A stretch of 18,696 nucleotides of DNA from Desulfobacteraceae bacterium (GCA_011390035.1 JAABTE010000012.1:1-18696), one strand, 5' to 3'. Positions 1 through 7,533 are shown, numbered from the stretch's first letter. Notes: generated by a model from the letters alone, not told the origin. Made by a program: numbers and translations.

Positions 1-720
1 CAGTTCGGCGTGCCGGCGAAGGTGCAGGCCCACGTCCAGCTCCCTGATCCGGGCGGTGTAGATCTGATGCAGCTCGGCCTTTTTGGCCTGCCGCTTGAGC
101 TGCTTCATGCGGCGCTCCACCTCCCCGACGATGTCGTCGATGCGGGCCAGGTTCTGGGCCGTGGCATCCATCTTCCGCAGCGCCTCGGTTTTGCGGCTTT
201 TATAGCGGGTGATGCCGGCGGCCTCCTCGATGAAGTGGCGGCGCTCGTCCGGCCCCGCGTCGGTGATGGCACCGATGTTGCCCTGGCCGATCACCGCGTA
301 GGAGCGGGCGCCCACGCCGCTGCCCAGAAAGATGTTCTGGATGTCCTTGAGCCGGCAGGGGCGGCGGTTGAGCAGGTAGGCGCTCTCGCCGGACCGGAAC
401 AGGCGCCGGGTTACCATGATTTCCGTGAAGTCCCTCAGCTCCTCGGGGCCCTGGCCGTCATCGTTGGCCAGCACCAGGGAAACCTCGGCCAGGTTCAGCG
501 GCGGGCGGCCGCTGGCGCCGGCGAAGATCACGTCCTCCATGGCCTTTCCCCGGAGCTGCTTGACGCTCTGCTCCCCCATGGCCCAGCGCAGGGCGTCCAC
601 CACGTTGCTCTTGCCGCAGCCGTTGGGCCCCACGATGGCCGACACGCCAGACGGGAATTCGATGACGGCTTTTTCCACGAAGGATTTAAAGCCGGTGATG
701 TCCATCCGTTTCAGTCGCAT
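1..720 (-). CDS. smc: Chromosome segregation ATPase SMC, N-terminal part (runs off left edge)
   Basis: The minus strand is open for 240 codons from an ATG at 720 to the window edge and has no stop, so the gene is truncated by the window and not broken. The protein begins MRLKRMDITGFKSF, the classic SMC head start. It continues with the Walker A loop GPNGCGKSNVVDALRW (about residues 31-46), then the Q-loop/arm region with GQGNI and an FIEEAAGITRYKSRK segment, and then the charged start of the coiled coil. SMC dimers with ScpA/ScpB compact and segregate chromosomes, and this head half-site binds ATP. The missing part should contain the coiled coil, hinge, signature motif and Walker B. No strong Shine-Dalgarno precedes the ATG; the start rests on family alignment. 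The upstream neighbour is the LRR lipoprotein on the same strand, 124 bp away and with no obvious functional link. Confidence 0.96.
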   Translation of the reverse strand, partial: MRLKRMDITGFKSFVEKAVIEFPSGVSAIVGPNGCGKSNVVDALRWAMGEQSVKQLRGKAMEDVIFAGASGRPPLNLAEVSLVLANDDGQGPEELRDFTEIMVTRRLFRSGESAYLLNRRPCRLKDIQNIFLGSGVGARSYAVIGQGNIGAITDAGPDERRHFIEEAAGITRYKSRKTEALRKMDATAQNLARIDDIVGEVERRMKQLKRQAKKAELHQIYTARIRELDVGLHLRRHAEL

Positions 721-775
721 GGATGAAGGGTTCCGTTACGGCGCGGAACGCGGGGCGGCCGGGCGGAAAGGCGGA

Positions 776-806
776 GCGCCGGTGGGCCGCCATGGCCGAC
801 CGGCGC
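776..806 (-). terminator. GC-rich hairpin between LRR lipoprotein and smc
   Basis: An 8-bp perfect inverted repeat (GCGCCGGT at 776-783, ACCGGCGC at 799-806) encloses a further 4-bp GGCC/GGCC pairing. It lies about 40 bp past the stop of the LRR lipoprotein gene. No T-run follows the hairpin on the minus strand; the only T-tract lies before it, just after the stop codon. It may be a factor-dependent or weak terminator, or simply structured GC-rich spacer. Confidence 0.3.
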
Positions 807-844
807 CGGAAAACGGGTCCCCCGGGTGTAAAAAGGCGGGGGGG

Positions 845-2071
845 TCAAGGGCAGTCGTGGACAAGAACGACTCCCACGGATGTCAGTTGCGGGATGCCGT
901 TGGCGCAGGCATCTGTGGAAAGGGGGTTTCCCGAAAGAATGATCCGGTCCCCCTTGTCGATGCCGGCGTTGGCCGTCAGCGCCCCGATGGTGGCGATGGC
1001 GTTGTTGGAAAGCTCAAGATCGTATTCCGCGCCCGCGGGCGGGTTTTCGCCGATGTGGATCAGGCCGGAAAGGGGGCCGATGTCGGCGATCAGGTTGCCC
1101 GACAGGTTGAGCCAGGCCAGGGCCGAAAGATCCTCCAGGACGGTGATGTCGGCGATGCCGTTGCTTCCCGCGGACAGGCGCGTCAGGCCGGTTAAGCCGG
1201 AAAGCGGGCTGATGTCGGCTATGGCGTTGCCCGTCAGATAAAGCTGGGTCAGTTGGGTGAGCGGGGCCAGGGCCGCGGCCGACGCGATGGCGTTTTCCGT
1301 CAGGCTCAGGCCGGTCAGGCCGGCCAGGCCCGACAGGGGGGCGATGTCCGAGATCTGATTGCGGCCCAGCAGCAGTTCCTTCAGGCTGGTCAGGCCTTCA
1401 AGCGGAGCGATATCCTGGATCAGGTTGTCCTCCAGGTCCAGCAGCAGCAGACCGGTGAGGTTGGACAGGGGAGACAGATCGGCGATATGGTTGCCCCAGG
1501 CGATAAGGCGGGTGAGGCCCGTCAGGCCGGACAGGGGGGACAGATCGCTGATCTGGTTTTCGTTCATGGAAAGCTCGTTCAGCGTCGCCAGCCCGGCCAG
1601 GGGCGAGATGTCGTCGATGGCGTTTCGGCTCAGGTAAAGCTTGTTCAGCCGGGTCAGGCCCGAAAGGGGGCTGATGTTGACGATCTGGTTCTGATCCAGG
1701 TCCAGCAGGGTGAGCCGGTCCAGGTCGGCAAGGGGCGCGATATCGGTGATGGCGTTGTGCCACAGGGTCAGCTCCGTCAGGCCGGTCAGGTTCGAAAGGG
1801 GGGTCAGGTCCGACACCTGGTTGTAATCCAGTTGCAGAATCGAAAGGCTGGTCAGTCCGGCGATGGGGGACAGGTCCGCGACCTGGTTGTTGTTCAGGTA
1901 CAGCTTGCTCAGGTTCACTGCGTATTGGAGTCCGTCGAGGCCGGCGATCCCCTCCCATGGGAGATTGAGCCGGGTGAGGGCTGCCATTTCCGAGGCCAGG
2001 ATATCGCCCTCCGGCTTGTTCAGGGCCTCCCGGACGGCCGAGGCCAGGGCCGTGTCCGGAAATTCCACCAC
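845..2071 (-). repeat. C-terminal internalin-like LRR array (22-residue, 66-bp units)
   Basis: This sub-region of the lipoprotein encodes about 13 consecutive repeats of the form LxxLxLxxNxIxDIxPLxxLTx, each 22 residues or 66 bp. It is preceded by a helical N-cap (FPDTALASAVREALNKPEG) and ends in a cysteine-bearing cap (NPL...C...IPQL...HDC). The DNA repeats are diverged but still clearly periodic, with recurring elements encoding SPLSGLTGLT. The unit length and the I-DI-PL pattern are those of internalin-type and other bacterial secreted LRR proteins, which generally act in protein binding. Confidence 0.9.
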
Positions 2072-4744
2072 CACGGGGGGCGCCGGCTTCCATTCGTAAT
2101 CCACGGCCATTGATTCGCTCAGGAGCAGGGCGCCGTCGGGGCTCTCCATCCGCAGTTGAATCCCCGTGACCACGCCGGCGGTTTGTCGGAGGAAGTAGCG
2201 GGAGGCGCTCCCGCCGCCCGTCAGCAGGGTGGATGGCTGATGGACGGCCGCGCCATCCGGGGAAACCGGGCCGACCCAGATGTAGCCGCCCGCCGCGTGG
2301 CCGATATGGTAGTCGAAGGTCACCGTCACCTTTTTGCCCAGATCCAGATCCGCCGGGCTCTCCGGCGCCATCCGGATGTTGGACAGGTAATTTTCCGTCA
2401 GCGTCGTGGCGAGAAAATCGAAAATGATGGCGTTGAACGCCGCGGCGGCATCGGCGTTGGGAAAGTGGCCCGCCCCCTCGATGGCCTCATTTCGGAAGGG
2501 TGAGAACCCGAGGGCCGCGGCATCGGCCATGGCGGCGGCGAACTGGGGATCGGCTGTCCCGCCCAGGGCCAGGGTTTTATGGGAAAGGTTGTCAAGCCGC
2601 GCCATGGTCTGCCCGTCTTCCGGGAAGGTGTGGTCCAGCCAGGGGCTGGCCAGCATCAGCCGATCCACCTTCTCCGGATAAAAGACCGCCATCTGGGCCG
2701 CGATGGCGCTGCCGAGGGACAGGCCCAGCAGGTGGGCCTTTTCAATGCCCAGGCGGGCCATCAGCTCAACCACGTCCAGAGTCGCCCGGTGGGCGGTCTC
2801 TGTCCATGCCCAGGTGTCAAGTGGCGAATCACCCGCCAGGGTGGATTCGCCGAAGCCCCGGATATCGAAGCGGATCACCCTGTAATGTTCGGCCAGGGTT
2901 TCAAACTGCGGGTCCCAGCTCAAGCGGCCCAGGTAGGCGCCTTCGGCGTCGGTCTGGCCGCCATGGATCAGGATCAGCGGATCGCCGTGGCCGGCGGCTT
3001 CGTAATACAAGGCCGCTCCGTCGCTCATTTGGGCCGTTCCCGATTCCGGAACGAAGGCGTTGCAGTCATGGGTGATGGCGGCCCCGGCTGCGGTCAGTTG
3101 CGGGATGTGGGTGTCGCAGGCCGCGGCGCCGAGGGGATTGCCGGAAAGATCGATGGCGGCCCCGGCCCAGAGGGTAGCGTTGCCGGCCAAAGCCGAGATG
3201 TCGGCGATCTGGTTGCCGGAAAGATCCAGGGTGGCCAGGTTCGACAGGGCGGCGATGGCGTCGATGGCGGTGATGGCGTTGCCCGAAAGATCCAGGGATG
3301 TCAGCCCCGTGGCGTGGGAAAGGCCCGACAGATTGGCGATGCCGGCGTCAGGAGCGGAAAGGGCGGAAAGGGCCGCCACGTCCGCCGCGGGCAGGGGGCC
3401 CTCGGGTTGATTCAGGGCGGCCCGGGCCGCGGCCTCCAGGGCGGCGTCGGCGAACTGGACCGTCTCTGCCGGGGTGGCGCCGGTGAAGGCGATGGTCCAC
3501 CGGCCGAACTGGCTTCGGCCGCCGGAAAGCTCGGAATAGGCGATGCGGAAGTAGCCGTTCTCTCCCCAGCCGGTGTTCCAACTGTTCTTGACGATGAAGG
3601 CCGACTCCGCGTCGTCCCATCCCACCACCAGAACGGCGTGGCCGCATTTTCCGGCGCCGTCGGCGCACTCTCCCCATACCGGGGAATAGATGCCCGACCT
3701 GTAATAAAAAAAATCCGGATAAACCTGCAGCGTGGTGACCACCGGGCCATGGGTGAAAATGGCTTCCTTGAGATCGGCCGCCCCCGGCGCCTGATTCCGG
3801 GACACCCACAGCCATCCGTCGATGCGGCGAGCCGCGTCCCGCCAGTCGGCGCAGGCGTTTTCGCAGGCCGAAACCGCGCCTGCGTAAGGCAGGCAGGATT
3901 CCGGGGCCAGGCCCGTGTCCCGCAGGAAATCGGCCGCCGCGTTGATCCGGCCCTTTTCGCAGGCGCCGGCGTCGCCGCAGGAGAGCAGGATCTGCTCGGA
4001 CAGGTCGGGCATGGCCGCCGGGGCGGTCCCGGCGGCCATGAGGATCTGGGATTCCAGGGCCGCCGTGGTGGCGAAGGCCCAGCAGGAGCCGCAGATTCCC
4101 TGGTATTTGACGGAGGTGACGAAGCTGCCGTCATTGTTACGCCAGTCGAAGGCGGCCGGGATTTCGGCGGCGAGAAGATCGGTTTCCGCCGCCGCGCCGG
4201 TTTCCGGTTCGGCGGTTGCTTCCGAGCGGCGGCCGGACGGCGCATCCAGTGCCTCCGTTTCGGCGCCCGCCAGCCGGTTTCGGTCGGATGGGGGCAGGGC
4301 CGATATGGGGTTTGCCGCCGCCACCCAGTCGGCCCGGGCCGTCTCGATGGCGTCCCGGATCTGGTTCAGTTCCGTGGGGGCGGGGGGAGCGCCGGTGACC
4401 GTGACCATGACGGAGCGCTCGTATTCGCCGCTGTCATGCAGGGTAAAGGAGGTGCTGCCTGCGGAAACGCCCCGGACGGTGACGGTATGGCCGCTAAGGG
4501 AGGCGGTGGCGATGGTGGCGTTGATCAAGGGCGCCGAAAGGCTGTAGGGGTATCGGCCGCCGCTGAAGGTCACGGTGGCGGTTTCGCCGGCGGACATCGT
4601 CAGGCTCGAATGGGTGGCCCGCAGGTCCGGCCGGTCCTGTTCGTCGCATCCGGCAACGCCCAGGGCGATGCCGATCATCGCCGCCAGTGTCAGCCATAGT
4701 GAAAGCCGTTTGCGCGTCATTACCCGGTCTGTTTTCGAATGCAT
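845..4744 (-). CDS. Multidomain lipoprotein: papain-type (C1A) protease, LRR block, alpha/beta hydrolase, internalin-like LRR block
   Basis: The 1,299-residue product starts at the ATG at 4744, chosen because an AAAAAGGGGA ribosome site sits 7 nt upstream; an ATG 13 codons earlier has none. An N-terminal hydrophobic segment ends in a VAGC lipobox (Cys33), so surface or periplasmic anchoring is expected. Order of parts: Ig/BIG2-like beta stretch (about 41-118); a short IRDAIETARADWVAA pro-segment (about 128-142); C1A protease (about 197-425) with Gln215, Cys221 in CGSCWAF, His369 in CGHAV and Asn387 in KNSWNTGWG all present; a first LRR block (about 430-561); an alpha/beta hydrolase (about 573-780) with HGG, Ser676 in GLSLGS, Asp732 and His760; a linker beta domain (about 785-885); and a second LRR block with about 13 repeats of 22 residues (892-1299). 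Both LRR blocks end in the same cap (SGNPL, Cys, IPQL, HDC). Substrates are unknown. The fusion order is unusual; adhesion plus degradation of an external polymer or peptide is inference. Confidence 0.9.
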   Translation of the reverse strand: MHSKTDRVMTRKRLSLWLTLAAMIGIALGVAGCDEQDRPDLRATHSSLTMSAGETATVTFSGGRYPYSLSAPLINATIATASLSGHTVTVRGVSAGSTSFTLHDSGEYERSVMVTVTGAPPAPTELNQIRDAIETARADWVAAANPISALPPSDRNRLAGAETEALDAPSGRRSEATAEPETGAAAETDLLAAEIPAAFDWRNNDGSFVTSVKYQGICGSCWAFATTAALESQILMAAGTAPAAMPDLSEQILLSCGDAGACEKGRINAAADFLRDTGLAPESCLPYAGAVSACENACADWRDAARRIDGWLWVSRNQAPGAADLKEAIFTHGPVVTTLQVYPDFFYYRSGIYSPVWGECADGAGKCGHAVLVVGWDDAESAFIVKNSWNTGWGENGYFRIAYSELSGGRSQFGRWTIAFTGATPAETVQFADAALEAAARAALNQPEGPLPAADVAALSALSAPDAGIANLSGLSHATGLTSLDLSGNAITAIDAIAALSNLATLDLSGNQIADISALAGNATLWAGAAIDLSGNPLGAAACDTHIPQLTAAGAAITHDCNAFVPESGTAQMSDGAALYYEAAGHGDPLILIHGGQTDAEGAYLGRLSWDPQFETLAEHYRVIRFDIRGFGESTLAGDSPLDTWAWTETAHRATLDVVELMARLGIEKAHLLGLSLGSAIAAQMAVFYPEKVDRLMLASPWLDHTFPEDGQTMARLDNLSHKTLALGGTADPQFAAAMADAAALGFSPFRNEAIEGAGHFPNADAAAAFNAIIFDFLATTLTENYLSNIRMAPESPADLDLGKKVTVTFDYHIGHAAGGYIWVGPVSPDGAAVHQPSTLLTGGGSASRYFLRQTAGVVTGIQLRMESPDGALLLSESMAVDYEWKPAPPVVVEFPDTALASAVREALNKPEGDILASEMAALTRLNLPWEGIAGLDGLQYAVNLSKLYLNNNQVADLSPIAGLTSLSILQLDYNQVSDLTPLSNLTGLTELTLWHNAITDIAPLADLDRLTLLDLDQNQIVNISPLSGLTRLNKLYLSRNAIDDISPLAGLATLNELSMNENQISDLSPLSGLTGLTRLIAWGNHIADLSPLSNLTGLLLLDLEDNLIQDIAPLEGLTSLKELLLGRNQISDIAPLSGLAGLTGLSLTENAIASAAALAPLTQLTQLYLTGNAIADISPLSGLTGLTRLSAGSNGIADITVLEDLSALAWLNLSGNLIADIGPLSGLIHIGENPPAGAEYDLELSNNAIATIGALTANAGIDKGDRIILSGNPLSTDACANGIPQLTSVGVVLVHDCP
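3062..3457 (-). repeat. First, short LRR block of the lipoprotein, with duplicated caps
   Basis: This encodes residues of about 430-561. The layout copies the C-terminal block: an N-cap FADAALEAAARAALNQPEG, three or so LRR units (including LTSLDLSGNAITAID and LATLDLSGNQIADIS), then the cap SGNPLGAAACDTHIPQL ending HDC. It sits between the protease and hydrolase domains. The matching caps indicate that a whole N-cap/LRR/C-cap module was duplicated, with the hydrolase lying between the two copies. Confidence 0.8.
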
Positions 4745-4801
4745 GGAATATCCCCTTTTTCGTTCCGCTTTTCGTTCCGCCATTTATGACTCTTATCCAT
4801 T

Positions 4802-4843
4802 GTTTTTCCTACGGGGTTTTTTCTATGGGGTTTTTTCTATGGG
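4802..4843. repeat. 14-bp tandem repeat, three copies, in the lipoprotein gene leader
   Basis: Three head-to-tail copies of a 14-bp unit lie at 4802-4815, 4816-4829 and 4830-4843; the last two are identical (GTTTTTTCTATGGG) and the first differs at two positions. On the minus strand this is an A-rich leader (CCCATAGAAAAAAC) 58-99 bp upstream of the lipoprotein start. A short GGCTC/GAGCC palindrome (4842-4853) abuts it. It could alter leader length or structure by slippage; that role is inference. Confidence 0.8.
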
Positions 4844-4869
4844 CTCCCGAGCCTGCCGAAGGGTTTTGC

Positions 4870-4930
4870 AAGGATATCGTATTTTAGCGATTCCTTTATC
4901 AGAAACGGGTGAAATGATCAAATAAAAACA
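4870..4930 (-). promoter_or_regulatory. AT-rich stretch, possible promoter of the LRR lipoprotein gene
   Basis: This is the only AT-rich island in the 353-bp gap upstream of the lipoprotein. On the minus strand it contains a TTGATC hexamer (4916-4921) followed by a GATAAA-type element (4895-4900), but the 15-bp spacing is short, and further downstream TAAAATACGATAT offers alternative -10 elements. A promoter is expected here from context. The exact hexamers cannot be fixed from sequence alone. Confidence 0.25.
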
Positions 4931-4946
4931 TCGGAAGGCGGCCTCA

Positions 4947-5012
4947 ATGGGGCGAATGATGAGAGGGCATGGGGCGGATGATGAGAGGGCACGGGGCGGA
5001 TGATGAGAGGGG
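4947..5012. repeat. 22-bp tandem repeat, three copies
   Basis: Three head-to-tail 22-bp copies occupy 4947-4968, 4969-4990 and 4991-5012. Each contains the core GATGAGAGGG and differs from its neighbour at only one or two bases. A partial fourth unit (ATGATGGGGG) runs into the hairpin at 5015. The array is downstream of the 811-residue gene and upstream of the lipoprotein gene. No spacers separate the copies, so it is not CRISPR-like. The near identity of the copies points to recent expansion. Confidence 0.85.
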
Positions 5013-5014
5013 AT

Positions 5015-5049
5015 GATGGGGGCCCCGTAAGGAGGGAAGGGCCCCCATC
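5015..5049 (-). terminator. Strong hairpin downstream of the 811-residue gene
   Basis: A perfect 11-bp inverted repeat (GATGGGGGCCC at 5015-5025 and GGGCCCCCATC at 5039-5049) with a 13-nt loop sits 48 bp past the stop codon at 5098 on the minus strand. The stem is very stable, but no U-tract follows it. It is best read as a transcript 3'-end or stability structure, or a factor-assisted terminator. Confidence 0.5.
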
Positions 5050-5097
5050 AAGCAGCGCGGGAGGAGGGATGGTGAGGCGAGGGTGGGCTGGCCGGGG

Positions 5098-7533
5098 TTA
5101 AATGGCGGAGGCGTTTGCCGTTCCCGCGGCCATGAGGAAAGAGATATTGCCGGAATCCCGCGGCGTCAGCCGTCCCCGGGCGGCGTGGGCCCACTGCATG
5201 ATCCGGCGGATTTTCATGTCTATGGTGGTGTCCGAGGCGAGTCTGGAAAAGCTTCTGTCGCGCTCGGCCAGGGCCTGGAGGTTGCCGGCGTCCGGGGCGC
5301 CGCCGATGCGGCCCAGGCCCCGGATGATGATGCCCAACTGGTTGAGCAAGGCTTCCAGGTGCCGGCCGCTGGCCATCCGGTAGATGGCGGCGTCCGGGTC
5401 GCCATAGGTCTTCAGGGCGCCGCGCAGGATGGCGCGCGCGGTCTGGCCGCCCACGATGCTCATGAAGATGTAAATTTCCCGCTCCAGGGACAGCAGGAAG
5501 CGGGGGGGCAGGGCGTCCAGAGACTCGGTTGTCCGCCCCATCTCCCGGAGCAGAAGCTGATGGATGGCGCGGATTTTCTCGATCACGCGATCCGACATGC
5601 CGTCGATCAGCCGCCGGGCGTATCCGGCCACCTCCCGGTCGATGCCGCGCTCGGTGTTGAGCACCTCCTCGGGGGTCAGCTCCACGAATAGGTTGATGTC
5701 CCGGTTATGCTTTCGCAACAGCAGGGTGGTCAGGATCATGGCGTTGCGGTCGGAGAACTGGACCTGGGACGGGTTTTGCAGCAGATCGTCCATGAGCATG
5801 TCCACTGCACGCAGGGGGCTTTCCATCCGCAGGATCAGGTGCTGAAGGCCGTTTAAGAAGGCCACCCGGTCGTTGCGGTGGGGGGTTTCCTTCAGGTAAT
5901 GCCACAGGAACCGGAAGACCTTTTTTTCGTGCCGAGCGAATGCGGGAATGTGCTTTTCGAAGATGTGGCGCTGGAAACGGCCCTGCCCGTCGAAGGAGCC
6001 GCGCAGCAGGGAGACCAGCTCCCTTGCCGCGTCGGGGGTGACCTGAAAGTCTCCGGCGATGGCCTGGTAATCGGCGTCGGTGAATTCGATGGGCCGGCGG
6101 ACCATCTCCCGGATCTTGCGGCGGGTTCCCACCCGGCTCTTCTGGCCGGCCAGCATCTTGGCCAGGCCCGCATGGATTTTGTCCACCACCGTCTCCCGGC
6201 CGCCGTCCCGGATTCTGAGCGCGGCGCCCTCCACCCGGATGTCGTCGAAGATATCCTCCCGCACCTGTTCAAACCGCCCCCGGATGTTGCGCATCACCTC
6301 CAGGCTCACGCCCGAGTCGGCGCCGTCGCCGGCGGCCTCGTCCAACAGCTCGCTGGCCATTTGCACGCGCTGGCCCAGACCGGCGGCGTCCACCCGGTCG
6401 TAGTCGTTGCCGTACACGCTCTGGATCACCTGGGCGGCCTTGCGGGGGGCCGCGCCGAATCGGGCCGCCGCCAGTCGGGCCACGGCCGCCTGTTCCGGCC
6501 GGGCGCGGCCGCCGGCGATGGGCGTTGGCTGGGTTTCGGCGAGCCATTTGATGTTGTTGACCTCGATGGGGGGCCGCGCCAGTTGATTTTTGAGCTTTCC
6601 GATGGAAAAGAGCGCGTCGTAAATCGAGAACACGGGAACGGAGGCATTGCGCCGCATCCATTCGGCCACCTTTCGCGTCATGGCGGTCATGGCCCCGCCG
6701 GAGATTCCGTTGATGGCCGCCGTGATCGTCAGGTTCACATCGGGCCGGCCCCGCTCGTCCTGAATGATGGGAAACCGGCTCCGGCCCTGCTCTCCGGTCA
6801 GGATGATCTCGCCTTCCCCGTTCCCGCCGCTCGAAAGCCGGGACAGTATCCGAAGGGAAAGCCCGAGCCGCTCCCTCCATAATTCGATCGGGGGTTCAGC
6901 CCGAATATCAGCCGTGGCTTCAGCCTGAATATCAGCCGGGGCTTCAGCCCGAATACCAGCCGTGGCTTCAGCCCGAATACCAGCCGGGCCTTCAGCCCGG
7001 ATTTCAGCCATGTTCTTCCCGTTTGCATCGGCCGCTATGGGCAGTTGCAGGCACAGGCTGCTGACGCCGTGATCCCCCAGCACCCGGAAGGTCTTGGCCA
7101 GCCGGCCGGTCAGATGGCTCATGCGCGCGCCCGCCCGCTTGAACAGGGCGACTGCGACCACCGCGTCCATCTCCACGTCGCCGAAGCGGATCACATAATC
7201 GACCTCCGGCGGAATCTGGGTGCCGGTGGGAAAGCCCCTGAAGCGAACCTGGTAGCGGCCGTCGCCGCCCGCCTGGGCGGCCATGGTCTCCACCGCGGCC
7301 ATCAGCTTATTGAAGGATTTCGGGGGGACTCGCATGCCTTCCTGGAAGCGGGCCTCGGTGAGGCAGGCGGTCAGCCAGTGGGCCAGATCGATCATGGCCA
7401 TTCGCTTGTCGTCCGGCTCCGGGGGCGTTAAGAATGCGTCCTGGCCGGCGGCCGGCGCATGGCTTTCGATCCCGCCCAGCTCCGCCAGCAGGCTCCGGGC
7501 CGCTTCATCCAGACTGATCCGCGCTGTGTTCAT
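5098..7533 (-). CDS. Large cytoplasmic protein of unknown function with a repeat linker
   Basis: The 811-residue product starts at the ATG at 7533, with AGGGGG 7 nt upstream. I do not recognise the family. There is no signal peptide or membrane segment. The N-terminal 170 residues look alpha/beta (VRFRGFPTGTQIPPEVDYVIRFGDVEMDAVVAVALFKR), followed by a linker (about 175-213) of 8-residue repeats of IRAE-x-x-A type. A basic, predominantly helical remainder (about 215-811) carries arginine-rich and amphipathic stretches such as KIREMVRRPIEF, RHEKKVFRFLWHYLKE and EREIYIFMSIVGG. No catalytic motif stands out. Its size and helicity suit a scaffold or regulatory protein, but that is a guess. It stands alone, with hairpins on both sides, 353 bp upstream of the LRR lipoprotein gene on the same strand. 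Confidence 0.85.
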   Translation of the reverse strand: MNTARISLDEAARSLLAELGGIESHAPAAGQDAFLTPPEPDDKRMAMIDLAHWLTACLTEARFQEGMRVPPKSFNKLMAAVETMAAQAGGDGRYQVRFRGFPTGTQIPPEVDYVIRFGDVEMDAVVAVALFKRAGARMSHLTGRLAKTFRVLGDHGVSSLCLQLPIAADANGKNMAEIRAEGPAGIRAEATAGIRAEAPADIQAEATADIRAEPPIELWRERLGLSLRILSRLSSGGNGEGEIILTGEQGRSRFPIIQDERGRPDVNLTITAAINGISGGAMTAMTRKVAEWMRRNASVPVFSIYDALFSIGKLKNQLARPPIEVNNIKWLAETQPTPIAGGRARPEQAAVARLAAARFGAAPRKAAQVIQSVYGNDYDRVDAAGLGQRVQMASELLDEAAGDGADSGVSLEVMRNIRGRFEQVREDIFDDIRVEGAALRIRDGGRETVVDKIHAGLAKMLAGQKSRVGTRRKIREMVRRPIEFTDADYQAIAGDFQVTPDAARELVSLLRGSFDGQGRFQRHIFEKHIPAFARHEKKVFRFLWHYLKETPHRNDRVAFLNGLQHLILRMESPLRAVDMLMDDLLQNPSQVQFSDRNAMILTTLLLRKHNRDINLFVELTPEEVLNTERGIDREVAGYARRLIDGMSDRVIEKIRAIHQLLLREMGRTTESLDALPPRFLLSLEREIYIFMSIVGGQTARAILRGALKTYGDPDAAIYRMASGRHLEALLNQLGIIIRGLGRIGGAPDAGNLQALAERDRSFSRLASDTTIDMKIRRIMQWAHAARGRLTPRDSGNISFLMAAGTANASAI
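6896..7009. repeat. 24-bp in-frame tandem repeat inside the 811-residue gene
   Basis: About 4.75 copies of a 24-bp unit start at 6896, 6920, 6944, 6968 and 6992 (last one partial). Each unit contains TTCAGCC and GAAT(A)CAGCC elements on the plus strand. The unit encodes 8 residues of the form IRAEATAG or IRAEAPAD, so gain or loss of copies keeps the frame. Copies differ from each other by only a few bases. The region reads as a flexible, charged, Ala-rich linker. Confidence 0.9.

Noticed and set aside
2579..4699. A 706-codon open frame on the plus strand opposite the LRR lipoprotein
   Set aside because: It is Gly/Arg/Gln-rich, has no domain or ribosome site, and lies opposite a gene with intact domains. 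High GC creates such antisense frames.
4947..5012. CRISPR array
   Set aside because: The copies are directly adjacent with no spacers, there are only three, and there are no cas genes nearby.
5878..6882. A 334-codon plus-strand frame opposite the 811-residue gene
   Set aside because: His/Gly/Leu-rich shadow composition with no ribosome site. The minus-strand frame has a good ribosome site and normal protein composition.
6896..7009. CRISPR array or attachment-site repeats inside a gene
   Set aside because: The 24-bp periodicity is in frame and encodes an 8-residue protein repeat.
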